Origin: Microvirga lenta
GTDB taxonomy: Bacteria; Pseudomonadota; Alphaproteobacteria; Rhizobiales; Beijerinckiaceae
Assembly (NCBI RefSeq): GCF_020532555.1
Contig: NZ_JAJBBR010000012.1
Coordinates: 62,001-126,000 of the forward strand
Direction: 5' to 3'
Length of the DNA: 64,000 nt
Position numbers and translations under genes: made by a program. A model generated the notes under the pieces. That model was not told where the DNA came from. It ran no database searches and saw nothing but the letters and a program-made list of their open reading frames with translations. This document shows positions 35,477 through 47,221 of this stretch, one piece after another; position 1 is the stretch's first letter; each line of letters opens with the position of its first letter.

Positions 35477-37774
35477 CTAAATGAAGAAGAAGTCCTTGTG
35501 GGTGAGGGTCTCGCCCTCCTTCTTCTGGAACTTGAAGCTGGTGATCTCCACCATGGCCTTGCGGCCCGAGCCGTCCACGTCCCAGTACAGCTTCTTGCCC
35601 TTGAGGATGAAGAAGTCGTCCTTGTCCGTGGCCTTGCTGCCCTTCTTGAAGAAGCTCGCCTTGAGCTTGGCCGGCTTGTCGAGCGAGGCGTTCTTTTTCT
35701 TCAGGTACTTGGCGATGGTCTTGTTGGTGAAGGCCGCATCGTCGAAGAACAAGCTGTCGTACTTGGCCCCGAAGTCATAGATCTTGTCCTTGTTCCGGTT
35801 GGCCACGCTCTTGCTGGTGAGCTTGGTGTCGAACACGAAGGCGTCCTTGCTGGTCTTGCCCTTGCCGCCGTAGAGCTTGTCCTTGCCGGCGCCGCCGCCG
35901 ATGGTGTCGTGGCCGCCGCCGCCGGAGAGCCGGTCGTTGAGGGCGCCGCCGAAGAACACGTCGTGATCGGCCGTACCGGCGGTGATCTCCGGGTTCACGT
36001 CGGTGACGTTGATCACAAGGTCCTTGGTGAGGCTTGAGCCGGCGCGGTCGGTGACCTTGACCTTGACGGTGTGGGAGGCGGCCTGCTCGAAGTCGAGCTT
36101 GAAGCCGTTCGCCACCAGAAGCTTGTCGCCCTCGATCTTGAAGCGACCGCCGGCATTGTCGAGAAGCGTATAGGTGAACGCGTCGCCCGCATTCGGATCG
36201 GTCGCCGAGAGGTTGCCGACCACCGTGCCGGCCGCCGCATATTCCGCCGCCTTGTTGCCGCTCAGCGAGATGCCGGTTGGAGCGTTAGCCGGAGCGTCAG
36301 TCACTTCGGCGACAACAACGGCCACTGCTTCGCGCCCTCCTCCATCTCGTAGAGACAATCGGATCTCGTACGGTGGAGTAAGGGAGCCCATGGATCCATG
36401 GTGTGTGTAGGTCAGGGCTCGAGCGAGTTCCTGTACGAGATCCGCTGTCGCATTCCCGTTGAACGCAATTCGGAGATAAGAGGTAGAAGGGAAGTCTGTC
36501 TGAATCGCGCCGATCTCGACTGTACCGACTTTGACCTTGCTGCCGTTATTGAGGCCATTTGAAAGCGATACGGTACCGGACGTGTCGATCCCAAGGTGAT
36601 CGTAATCGTTCAATAGACTAACGGTAAGCGATGTCAGAGCGTCATTGGCGGAGATCGTCATGTCTCTGCCGGCATCGATGAAGACGGAGTGCCCTAAGGA
36701 AGCTTCTATCCGATCACCGTTCAGACCCATCATTACGGGAGCTTCGTAGCGGGTGGTGACCCCGTTGTTGATGATCGTGTCTACGCCCTTGCGGTGCAGA
36801 GCCTGCCGCTCTGCGTCCGACAGGATGCCGCTCGTCAGAATAAGCGTATCGTTCTCGGTCGAGATTCCTTCGAGGAGCTTGGCCGCCTCCTTGTCGTCGA
36901 ACGTGAAGGTGGCGTTGTCATCCCAGGGGCGGATGACAGCGAAGTCGATGATGGTTTTGCCGGTCAAGTCGATGGAGGTCCCCAGAATTTCAAGAACATT
37001 CCAGTTTTCGTGTCCCCCGCCGTCGATCGTCCTCACATCGCTCAACTGACTTTCATGGATCCAGATCCGGTCGTCGGCCGCCGAGCCCTGCAACGTCTCG
37101 ACGCTGGTGATCGCTCCTACCTCAGATATCCGGAACGTGCCTCCGCCGGTCAGAAGCAGGGTATCGTTGCCCTCCGCGCCATGGATGATGTCGCCTGTCG
37201 ACAGATTGCTGCTGGTGCATGAGAATGTGTCGCCACTGTTTGTGCCAGTAATGTGGTCGATGATAGCGACATTGGCTTGGGCCAGAGTTCCGTTCTTGTC
37301 ATACAGACGAAGTTCGACGACTCCTTGGGAGCCGAACCCGTTTGCTGGGGCCGTGTTCGAGAAGGTCAGCGCGCGAATGAGTTCCTGCACGCGTACGGCT
37401 GTGGCTTCGTCGTTGAAGTAAAACGTCAGTGTGCCTTGTTCAGAAATAGAAAGCGTGCCGATCGTGGTTCCCTGAACGCTAACTCGGCCGCCATTGGTCA
37501 TTCCATCGGGAAGTCCGACACCACCTGACGTCGAGATTCCAAGTTTCTCGTTTGGCGTATTTATGGTGATGCTTACATGGAGCCTGCTCAAGGTCGTACC
37601 GGCCGCCACTGTCGCATTCCCACCATTGTCGAGAAGAACTGGTCCGCTGGAATTGAAAAGGACAGTATCGCCATGCAATCCGGTGAGCTGCAGGGTTGAG
37701 GCCGCGCCCCCCGAGGAAGCACTCGTCTGATTGGCGTTCTGGCCCTGGAGCAAAGTGGAACTCGATACAGTCAT
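35477..37774 (-). CDS. RTX protein with cadherin-like domain
   Basis: Protein of 765 aa. The N-terminal 500 residues are beta-rich with two copies of a related motif (VSITINTPNEKLGIST and VSLLNDYDHLGIDT, each followed by a variable-size VQELIRALTF-type segment). A cadherin-like domain (about residues 505-600, with SATDPNAGDAFTYTLLD and VTDRAGSSLTKDLVINVTD) follows. Then come RTX nonapeptides (about 607-640) and a very lysine-rich C-terminal module ending Lys-Asp-Phe-Phe-Phe-Ile. Calcium-stabilised, type I secreted and possibly adhesive. The export module differs in sequence from the one shared by the genes at 28927 and 38001. Confidence 0.85.
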   Translation of the reverse strand: MTVSSSTLLQGQNANQTSASSGGAASTLQLTGLHGDTVLFNSSGPVLLDNGGNATVAAGTTLSRLHVSITINTPNEKLGISTSGGVGLPDGMTNGGRVSVQGTTIGTLSISEQGTLTFYFNDEATAVRVQELIRALTFSNTAPANGFGSQGVVELRLYDKNGTLAQANVAIIDHITGTNSGDTFSCTSSNLSTGDIIHGAEGNDTLLLTGGGTFRISEVGAITSVETLQGSAADDRIWIHESQLSDVRTIDGGGHENWNVLEILGTSIDLTGKTIIDFAVIRPWDDNATFTFDDKEAAKLLEGISTENDTLILTSGILSDAERQALHRKGVDTIINNGVTTRYEAPVMMGLNGDRIEASLGHSVFIDAGRDMTISANDALTSLTVSLLNDYDHLGIDTSGTVSLSNGLNNGSKVKVGTVEIGAIQTDFPSTSYLRIAFNGNATADLVQELARALTYTHHGSMGSLTPPYEIRLSLRDGGGREAVAVVVAEVTDAPANAPTGISLSGNKAAEYAAAGTVVGNLSATDPNAGDAFTYTLLDNAGGRFKIEGDKLLVANGFKLDFEQAASHTVKVKVTDRAGSSLTKDLVINVTDVNPEITAGTADHDVFFGGALNDRLSGGGGHDTIGGGAGKDKLYGGKGKTSKDAFVFDTKLTSKSVANRNKDKIYDFGAKYDSLFFDDAAFTNKTIAKYLKKKNASLDKPAKLKASFFKKGSKATDKDDFFILKGKKLYWDVDGSGRKAMVEITSFKFQKKEGETLTHKDFFFI

Positions 37775-37994
37775 GTTAATGCACCCCTCGTCTGATCGGC
37801 ATCAGCAGATCGATTTGAAGTTATATTATAACAAATTATATCGGTGTTCAATGATCGAACTTGGTGCGCAAGCGCCCCAAATCTCTCGTGTTTGAGGGTC
37901 CTTCCCAGCCTTCGGCGGGGCTAGGCCGCTCGCTGGAATCAGAAGGCATCGGCAATCATGTAAAGCCATCGCCAATGCCAGCTCTGAACGACTC

Positions 37995-40040
37995 TCAGAC
38001 GACGAAGAAGTCGTTTGCGGTGAGCTTGAGCTTCTTGGACAGCTTGGCGATCTCCACCGCCTTGCCGGCGCCCGATCCGTCGGCATCGTAATACAGGATG
38101 CCCTTCTTCTTGCTTTAGACCAGGTAGTCGTCCTTGCCCTTAGCCTTCTCCAGGCTGAAGAACTTCTTGTTCAGCTTGGCCGGCTTGGCTTCCGAGCCCT
38201 TCTTGCCCAGCTTCTTGAACACCTTGTTGTCGAGCCAGATCGTGTCATCCTTCACGTTGAAGTCGCGGATCGTGTCCAGGTTCTTCTTCTTGCTCGACTT
38301 GGTATCGAACACGAACACGTCCTTGCCTGAGCCGCCATAGAGGGTGTCCTTGTCCGCCCCACCCCACAGCACATCGTGCCCCGCCAAGCCCTTGTGCACA
38401 TCCTTCCCCTTTTGCCCCATGAGGCGGTTGGCGAAGCCGTCGCCTGTCAGCCGGTCCGGGCCTGACAGTCCGGAGAGCGTGTCGAACAGGGCCGTGTTGC
38501 GCACCATCCGGCCCGCCGCCATGTCGATCGTGTGGGGAACAGCCCAGGTCTGTTCCCCCTCGGTGACGGTGATCACCACATCTTTGGTGCCGGCGGAGGC
38601 GTAGGTATGGCGAACAGCAGCACTGCCTGCAGCGGGCGTAACCAAGTCCACGGTTCCGTCGCCCCAGGCGATGCTCATTTTAGAAGCCGCTCCGACGGCG
38701 AAGGTCGCCTCCACGTGACGGCCATCAACGAGAGCTTGGCGGTGCGGGAGATAGTCCATACTGACCACGAAGATGTCGCTGGTCTCGTTCGTATCGCCAG
38801 TCACGAGGTTGATAGCCGAACTGCTGAAGATAAGCTTGCGACCATCCGCACTCAGGAACGGTTCGGAGCTGTTGCGATTCGCTTCGACGCCATTCACTGC
38901 AGCGGACAGGCGGATCGTCTCGCCCGTCACCATATCCTTTCGAAAGATGTCAACGCTGCCGTTCGTATCCCCGTCGACGAGATTGGCCGATGTGCTGTTA
39001 AAATAGACGAAGCGGCCATCGTTGCTGACGGTTGGCGCTGAAACTAGATCCTCACTTGACTGAACGCCGGCGGACGATGTCGAAGCAAGACGCGTCTCGC
39101 CGGTCTCCAGGTCCTTCCAGAAGACGTCGCCCCCGTTGTTCGTGTCGTTCGGAACAAGGTTGTTCGCCTTGCTCCTGAATACGATGTAACGGCCGTTCTC
39201 CGAGACGCCGGCAGGGCTGAACACGTCGTCCGATGCTCGGATCAAATTGCCCTGTGCATCCTTGGGTGAGGATACGTCCGTAATAGCACCTGTATTCAGG
39301 TCGATCCGATAGAGACTAACGTCCCATACGTAGCCAGGTCCGAGGATATTTGCCTCACTCAGGAAAAAGGCATAACGCCCATCACCCGACAGCGTAGGCT
39401 GGTAGCTGCCGAGCAAGAATTCGACGTCGTTCCCTGCGGCATCCTTGGAGACCGAGAGGCGGGTGATCTCACCGGTGCTCGCGCTCCACCGGAAAACGTC
39501 GCTGGACGAATTGGTGTCGTTCGCGACAAGATTGGTCGCTTTGCTCGAGAAGACGACAGTCTGGCCATCCGCGCTGATCGCCGCATAGAATGTGTCGCGG
39601 TCGGCCGGGACCGGATTACCTTGGCTGTCGCGTCCCGTGGTTATTCGGATCAACTCCCCGGTGACGAGGTCCTTGCGAAAGATATCATTGACCGACAGAT
39701 TGCTCGCCCATCCGCTCATCAGGATATAGCGACCATTTGCACTGACCCCGCAGACTTCCATATTACCGTCAATGACATTACCGTGGGCATCGTGGCCGAT
39801 AGATACCCTGATCACCTCGCCGGTAACGAGATCCTTCCGGAACACATCCTGCACGTCATTGCGGTCGTCCGCGACCAAGTTGGTCGCCTCGCTCGTGAAG
39901 ACCAGATATCGACCGTCTCCGCTGAGCCTGGAACCGAGGCTCGCGCCGTCGGCCTGCGTGCCGCCCACCCCCGTCGAGACACGGTCGATATAGGCCGACG
40001 CTCCGGGACGGCTGAAAGACTGGATGACAAGCGACGGCAA
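37995..40040 (-). pseudogene. PD40/TolB-propeller RTX gene with premature stop removing the export signal
   Basis: The intact part is 641 aa (40040 to 38115). About ten repeats of the form SxDGRYxVFxSxAxNLVxxDTN, then DVFRKDLxTGE (residues about 35-420) predict a beta-propeller. A short Ig-like segment and RTX repeats follow (GQKGKDVHKGLAGHD). The frame ends in TAA where the paralogue at 28927 has TAC (Tyr). Reading past it continues for 39 codons, matching the paralogue, to a TGA at 37995. The lost part is the probable type I secretion signal. TTG at 40040 is chosen as start because AAAAAGGAG lies eight bases upstream; the product may still be made but not exported. Confidence 0.8.
38001..38316 (-). 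repeat. Dispersed repeat copy B: 3' end of the damaged RTX gene
   Basis: Nearly identical partner of 28933-29248 in the same orientation, without gaps. It includes the TAC-to-TAA change that makes the premature stop. Confidence 0.85.
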
Positions 40041-40059
40041 GGCGGGACTCCTTTTTGAA

Positions 40060-40076
40060 ATGATATTTAGTATCAT
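40060..40076. promoter_or_regulatory. A/T-rich palindrome in the RTX promoter
   Basis: ATGATA-TTTAG-TATCAT (40060-40076) lies just upstream of the ribosome site of the RTX gene starting at 40040, within a short A/T-rich island. A comparable palindrome, GTTATATTATAAC (37821-37833), is upstream of the neighbouring RTX gene. Both may be binding sites of a common regulator. Confidence 0.35.
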
Positions 40077-40297
40077 ATAACCCATATCCTCGCAAGCCGG
40101 CGACCATGAACGTTCGCGCCGGTAGCGCTATTCCCCGCTGTTTCATAAGCCGCCCCCATTGCCCAACGTACCCTTTTTGTTCTAAGGTCACATCCCTGGA
40201 ATCATCTGCCGCATGTTGTCTGGGCGGGTGAGGCATCACATATCCCGGAGCCGGTCTGACGAGGCCGGAATTCCTCACTTCAGGGCTTAGGCGGGCC

Positions 40298-43249
<2,952 letters not shown>

Positions 43250-43285
43250 CGGGCCGCCTCATCGAGCCGGGAGGGACAGACGAAG

Positions 43286-44032
43286 ATGGCAGCGGATCCG
43301 GACGTGACCTACCCTCCCATCGACGTGCTCAAGCCCGTGGCCGAGAACGTCTGGATCGTCGACAGCGGGCCGCAGCAGGCGATGGGTCTCTCCCTGCCGG
43401 TGCGGATGACCGTGATCCGCCTGAACTCGGGCGACATGTGGCTCCACTCGCCGACCCGGTTCAGTCCGGAACTGCAGCGGGAGATCGAGGCGCAGGGTCC
43501 CATCCGCCACCTCGTGGCCCCCAATGTGGCGCACTGGACCCATGTGAAGGACTGGCAGCAGGCCTGCCCCGGGGCCGTCGTTACCGCCGCGCCGGGCCTG
43601 CGTGAGCGGCCGCAGGTGAAGTCGTCCGGCCTGCGCCTCGACAGGGATCTCGGCCAGACCCCGCCGGAGGAATGGGCCGACGAAATCGAGCAGACCGTCA
43701 TCACCGGCGCCGCCGGCTTCCACGAGGTCGCCTTCTTCCACAGGCCCACGAGCACGCTGATCCTCGCCGACCTGATCCAGAACCTGGAGCCGGAAAAGCT
43801 CCCCTTCGGCACCCGCCTCTTCGCCAGGCTCACCGGCGTGCAGGCCCCGGACGGAAAGGCCCCGGCCTATCTCCGCCTCCTCGTCCGCCGCCGCCGCCGC
43901 GGCGCACGCTATGCCATCTCCCACCTCGTCTCCCGCGCCCCCGCCCGGGTCATCTTCAGCCACGGCAAATGGTTCGACCGGGACGGGACGGAACAGATGC
44001 GGCGGGCGTTCCGGTGGCTGTTGAGAAAATAG
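43286..44032 (+). CDS. DUF4336 protein (metallo-beta-lactamase-like fold)
   Basis: Protein of 248 aa matching DUF4336 by its pattern: LKPVAENVWIVDSG at the start, HLVAPNVAHWTHVKDWQ, and later FFHRPTSTLILADLIQN. The fold is related to metallo-beta-lactamases, with His/Asp positions in HLVAPN, ILADLI and FSHGKW as possible metal ligands. Enzymatic activity is unknown. It follows uvrA by 36 bp and may be co-transcribed. GGAGGGA precedes the ATG. Confidence 0.8.
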   Translation: MAADPDVTYPPIDVLKPVAENVWIVDSGPQQAMGLSLPVRMTVIRLNSGDMWLHSPTRFSPELQREIEAQGPIRHLVAPNVAHWTHVKDWQQACPGAVVTAAPGLRERPQVKSSGLRLDRDLGQTPPEEWADEIEQTVITGAAGFHEVAFFHRPTSTLILADLIQNLEPEKLPFGTRLFARLTGVQAPDGKAPAYLRLLVRRRRRGARYAISHLVSRAPARVIFSHGKWFDRDGTEQMRRAFRWLLRK

Positions 44033-44037
44033 GTTGA

Positions 44038-44193
44038 TCAGGCCGCCACAATATCGCGCAAGCCGCGCATCACGATCCATGTCGTGCCGAGCACAGTTAC
44101 CGCTACGGTGAGGAGCCACAGCGCCTGGATGGCGTCCGACGAGGTGTGGAACTTGTTGAGCACGTCGGCCCAGACGGAATAGGGCTGGTCCAT
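44038..44193 (-). CDS. 51-residue single-pass membrane protein
   Basis: A short frame of 51 codons starting at ATG 44193. Residues about 23-43 form one hydrophobic helix (ALWLLTVAVTVLGTTWIVM) with a charged, soluble N-terminal half. A ribosome site (GGGGAG) lies nine bases upstream, inside the 3' arm of a long hairpin, so translation may be controlled by RNA structure. It converges with the DUF4336 gene with 5 bp between stops. No family is recognised. Confidence 0.6.
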   Translation of the reverse strand: MDQPYSVWADVLNKFHTSSDAIQALWLLTVAVTVLGTTWIVMRGLRDIVAA

Positions 44194-44196
44194 CGC

Positions 44197-44407
44197 AAAA
44201 AACTCCCCTTCGAGTGAGGCGACCACCAGGAGCCCTGGTGGTCGGGGAGTTGAGAAGCCGTCAGGGACGACCGCGCTGCCCTTTAGGCTTTCGCCCTGGA
44301 CATGCGACAGCGCCTCCCCGGCCCTAAGGCAAGGAAGGCATCATCACGGCAGATGCTTGCCGCTACGTAAGGGGTTCTCACACCCCGGAACCGGATGCGT
44401 CCGGCTC
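44197..44407 (-). ncRNA. Candidate structured leader RNA ending in a terminator-like, SD-sequestering hairpin
   Basis: Read leftward, successive hairpins are possible: GAGCCGGA/TCCGGTTC (44407-44388), GGGG/CCCC (44386-44371), CGGCA/TGCCG (44362-44347), GCGCTG/CAGCGC (44313-44273) enclosing a GGC-GAAA-GCC stem, CGTC/GACG (44269-44259), and a nested one. The last has an outer stem AACTCCCC/GGGGAGTT (44251-44244 with 44208-44201) around a 10 bp perfect inner stem (44243-44221), then six T residues. The 3' arm contains the ribosome site of the 51-residue protein. It could be a cis-regulatory element, a stand-alone small RNA, or both. No known RNA family is recognised. Confidence 0.4.
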
Positions 44408-44569
44408 TGCGGTCAGGCTTAGCATGGGCGTCCGAGCGGATCAAAGCGCCCTCCCCGGAACAAAACCCGAGGCGGGACGTTGTTACGGCCGAGCTTGCGT
44501 GTCCTGCGGACGGCGGATAACGGTCCGCCGCGAGAGTTTTCGCAAGACGGGGCCAGGAAGGGCTTGTTC
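44408..44569. other. Promoter region of the hybrid kinase, no gene seen
   Basis: No coding frame is supported here apart from the possible upstream start (TTG 44480) of the kinase. AGGAAG at 44555-44560 is the likely ribosome site for the GTG at 44570. Confidence 0.4.
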
Positions 44570-46699
44570 GTGGGTCGCGTGAAGCAGAAGAGCCGAAGCA
44601 TTCTGTGGCCCCTGCATGTCCTCGTCGTGGCGAGCCTGATCGGCCCCGCCCTGTTCTTCGCCTATTCGGCCTGGGCCAACCACCGACGGATCGAGCAGCA
44701 GGCGGAGGAGCGCATCGAGCGTGCGCTCGACGTGCTCCAGGAACACACCCTCAAGGCCTTCCAGACCATCGAACGGACCATCGCCGAGACCAACGAGATC
44801 CTGCGCGATCTCCCGCCGGAGGACATCCGCGCCGGGGAGGAGCGGCTTCAACGCCGCCTCAGGCAGACGCAGGACCACCTGCCCCAGATCGAGGCGATCT
44901 GGGTCTTCGACCGCTCGGGGCGTCCGCTGGTCTCGAGCACGGTCTTTCCCGTCCCGCGCAATCTCGACAATTCCGACCGGGATTACTTCAGGGCCCAGGC
45001 CGAGCAGGACGCCGGGACCTTCATCGGCCGGACGATCACGGCCAAGATCGGGGGCATCCAGTTCTTCGTGGTCAGCCAGCGGAGGCCGAGCCCCGACGGC
45101 GCCTTCGACGGCATCATCGCGATCTCGGTGCGGCCGGAGCATTTTCGCGATTTCTATGCCCGCATGTCCCAGGGAATCGCGGATTCCTTCGGGCTGATCC
45201 GCGCCGACGGCGAGTTCCTCGCCCGCTATCCGTCACGCGGTACGGAGACGATGCGGCTCAACGCCCAGAGCACCTTCGTCCAGGCGATCCGGGATGCGCC
45301 GGAGGGCGGCCAGTTCACGGCCCTGTCGCAGATCGACGGCATCGAACGCCGTATCGGCTACCGCAAGGTGCCGGGCTTCCCGGTCTATGCGCAGGTCGGC
45401 ATCGAGACCGCCGCCATCTGGCGCGAACTCCGCTCCGCCATGGCGGGGCTCCTGGCCTTCGGCGTTCCCACCACCCTGGTCCTGTTCGGCCTCAGCCTCT
45501 ATGCGCTGGCGCAGACGAAGAGCTTCCATGCCGAGATCGAACGGCGCCAGAATGCGGAGGCCGCCCTCAAGCAGGCCCAGCGCCTCGAAGCTCTGGGCCA
45601 TCTCACCGGCGGCGTGGCGCACGATTTCAACAACCTCCTGATGGTCGTGAAGGGCAGTGTCGACCGCCTCCGGCGCTTCCCGGCTGACGAGCGGCAGAAA
45701 CGCTCCCTCGACGCCATCGAGAACGCCGCCCTGCGCGGCGCCGGGCTGACGCGCCAGCTCCTCTCCTTCTCGCGCAAGCAGACGCACGAACCGGCCGTCG
45801 TGAACCTGCCGCGCTATCTCTCCGGCCTGCAGGACATGCTGCGCTCGTCCCTGCGCGGCGACATCGCGGTCGAGGTCCGGGTGCCGGACGAGACCTGGAA
45901 CGTGAAGGTGGATCCGAGCGAGCTGGAACTCGCGATCCTCAACATCGCCGTCAATGCGCGGGACGCGATGCCCAACGGCGGCAGCCTGCGCATCGAGGCC
46001 CGCAACGTCTCCCTGTCCGGAGCCGATCCGCTCGACATCGGCGGCTCCTTCGTGGCCCTGAGCCTGTCCGACACGGGCAGCGGCATCCCGGCCGATCTGC
46101 TGCCGCACGTGTTCGAGCCGTTCTTCACCACGAAGGAGGTCGGCAAGGGAACCGGCCTCGGCCTGAGCCAGGTCTACGGCTTCGCCCGCCAGTCGGGCGG
46201 CACGGCGGTTGCGACGAGCGAACCTGGGCACGGCACGACCATCACGCTCTACCTGCCGCCCACCATGAAGCCGGCCACGGAAGACGCCGACCGCGCAGTC
46301 CCCGCGCCGCGCCCGGACGGACAGGGCCACATTCTCCTGGTGGAGGACAATGCGGACATCGCCGAGGTCACCCGCAGCAACCTGGAGGAACTGGGCTACC
46401 GGGTGACCCAGGCGGCGGATCCCCGCAGCGCCCTGGACGTGCTGGGCAGCGGCGCCCGGTTCGACCTCGTCTTCAGCGACATCGTCATGCCGGGAGACTC
46501 GAACGGCGTCGATCTCGCGCGGACCATCCGCGACCGGTATCCCGGCCTGCCGATCCTCCTGACGACGGGCTACAGCAGCATGGCCCAGACGGCGATGGAC
46601 GAAGGTTTCCCGATCCTGCGCAAGCCTTACGACGCGGCGGATCTCGACGACAGCATCCGCCGTTCGCTCTCGGCCCGCTCCCTCGCGGGGAACGTGTGA
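44570..46699 (+). CDS. Hybrid sensor histidine kinase with periplasmic dCache-type domain and receiver domain
   Basis: Protein of about 709 aa. Transmembrane helices near residues 10-30 and 285-310 enclose a periplasmic dCache-like sensor (FDRSGRPLVSSTVF, then RDYFRAQAEQDAGTFIG). The kinase core has GGVAHDFNNLL with His351, an N-box (NIAVNARDAMPNGG) and a GTGLGLSQVYG ATP lid. A receiver domain (about 588-700) has phospho-acceptor Asp637 in LVFSDIVMPG. The GTG at 44570 is chosen for its ribosome site; TTG 44480 would add 30 residues. No separate DNA-binding regulator is nearby, so the output is unknown. Confidence 0.9.
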   Translation: MGRVKQKSRSILWPLHVLVVASLIGPALFFAYSAWANHRRIEQQAEERIERALDVLQEHTLKAFQTIERTIAETNEILRDLPPEDIRAGEERLQRRLRQTQDHLPQIEAIWVFDRSGRPLVSSTVFPVPRNLDNSDRDYFRAQAEQDAGTFIGRTITAKIGGIQFFVVSQRRPSPDGAFDGIIAISVRPEHFRDFYARMSQGIADSFGLIRADGEFLARYPSRGTETMRLNAQSTFVQAIRDAPEGGQFTALSQIDGIERRIGYRKVPGFPVYAQVGIETAAIWRELRSAMAGLLAFGVPTTLVLFGLSLYALAQTKSFHAEIERRQNAEAALKQAQRLEALGHLTGGVAHDFNNLLMVVKGSVDRLRRFPADERQKRSLDAIENAALRGAGLTRQLLSFSRKQTHEPAVVNLPRYLSGLQDMLRSSLRGDIAVEVRVPDETWNVKVDPSELELAILNIAVNARDAMPNGGSLRIEARNVSLSGADPLDIGGSFVALSLSDTGSGIPADLLPHVFEPFFTTKEVGKGTGLGLSQVYGFARQSGGTAVATSEPGHGTTITLYLPPTMKPATEDADRAVPAPRPDGQGHILLVEDNADIAEVTRSNLEELGYRVTQAADPRSALDVLGSGARFDLVFSDIVMPGDSNGVDLARTIRDRYPGLPILLTTGYSSMAQTAMDEGFPILRKPYDAADLDDSIRRSLSARSLAGNV

Positions 46700-46779
46700 T
46701 CGCCGGGCCCCGCTGCGCCGCCCCCTCTCCTCAAGCCGCCAATCTGCGCTATCATCGCCGCAACGGAGACCGGAAAGCC

Positions 46780-47100
46780 ATGAAGCCGCTGCCTCTCGCC
46801 CTCGCCCTTTCGGGTCTCGTCCTCGTCGCTCCCGCCCATGCGGGCCCGCGCGAGAGCGCACGCGGACCGGCGCCGAAGGCCTCCCTCTGCCCGCCGGGTT
46901 TCGCAGCGCTCCAGAACTCGACCACCTGCGTGCGCATCAGCGGCCGGGTGCGGGCCGATGCGCTGGTCGCCTCGAACCGAATCCGCGCGCTCGATGCGGT
47001 CGGAACCCAGACGAGCGGGCGCGTTCAGCTCGATGTCCGGACGCAGACGGAATACGGTCCGTTGCGGGCGGTCATCCGCGCCGAGGGTGTGCGGCGCTGA
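46780..47100 (+). CDS. Short porin-like secreted protein
   Basis: Protein of 106 aa. Residues 1-21 are a signal peptide (LPLALALSGLVLVAPAHAG). The mature part resembles only the first beta strands of Rhizobiales porins: CPPGFAALQNSTTCVRISG, then VRADALV, and SGRVQLDVRTQTEYG followed by an RAVIRAEG strand. A full porin is 350-500 aa, so this is either a domestic mini-protein or a porin fragment; the frame ends cleanly with TGA and is followed by another gene. The ATG at 46780 is chosen for the signal peptide. Confidence 0.65.
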   Translation: MKPLPLALALSGLVLVAPAHAGPRESARGPAPKASLCPPGFAALQNSTTCVRISGRVRADALVASNRIRALDAVGTQTSGRVQLDVRTQTEYGPLRAVIRAEGVRR

Positions 47101-47221
47101 CCCGGCCCGCCGGCGCTGGAGCCCTCCCTTTGGGCCTTCGAATCGTGGCCGTGATCTGCGAATGTCGGACGCTGCCTATTCGGCAAGCCCCGCACTCACG
47201 CCCCTGAACGGATTTCCGCCG

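Noticed and set aside
28927..40085. Hemolysin or other cytotoxin identity of the RTX proteins
   Set aside because: Only calcium-binding repeats and beta domains are seen; there is no pore-forming or acylation region and no acyltransferase gene.
44197..44407. SRP RNA, 6S RNA or tmRNA
   Set aside because: The GGAAG-type SRP loop, the 6S bubble and the tmRNA tRNA-like ends are all absent.
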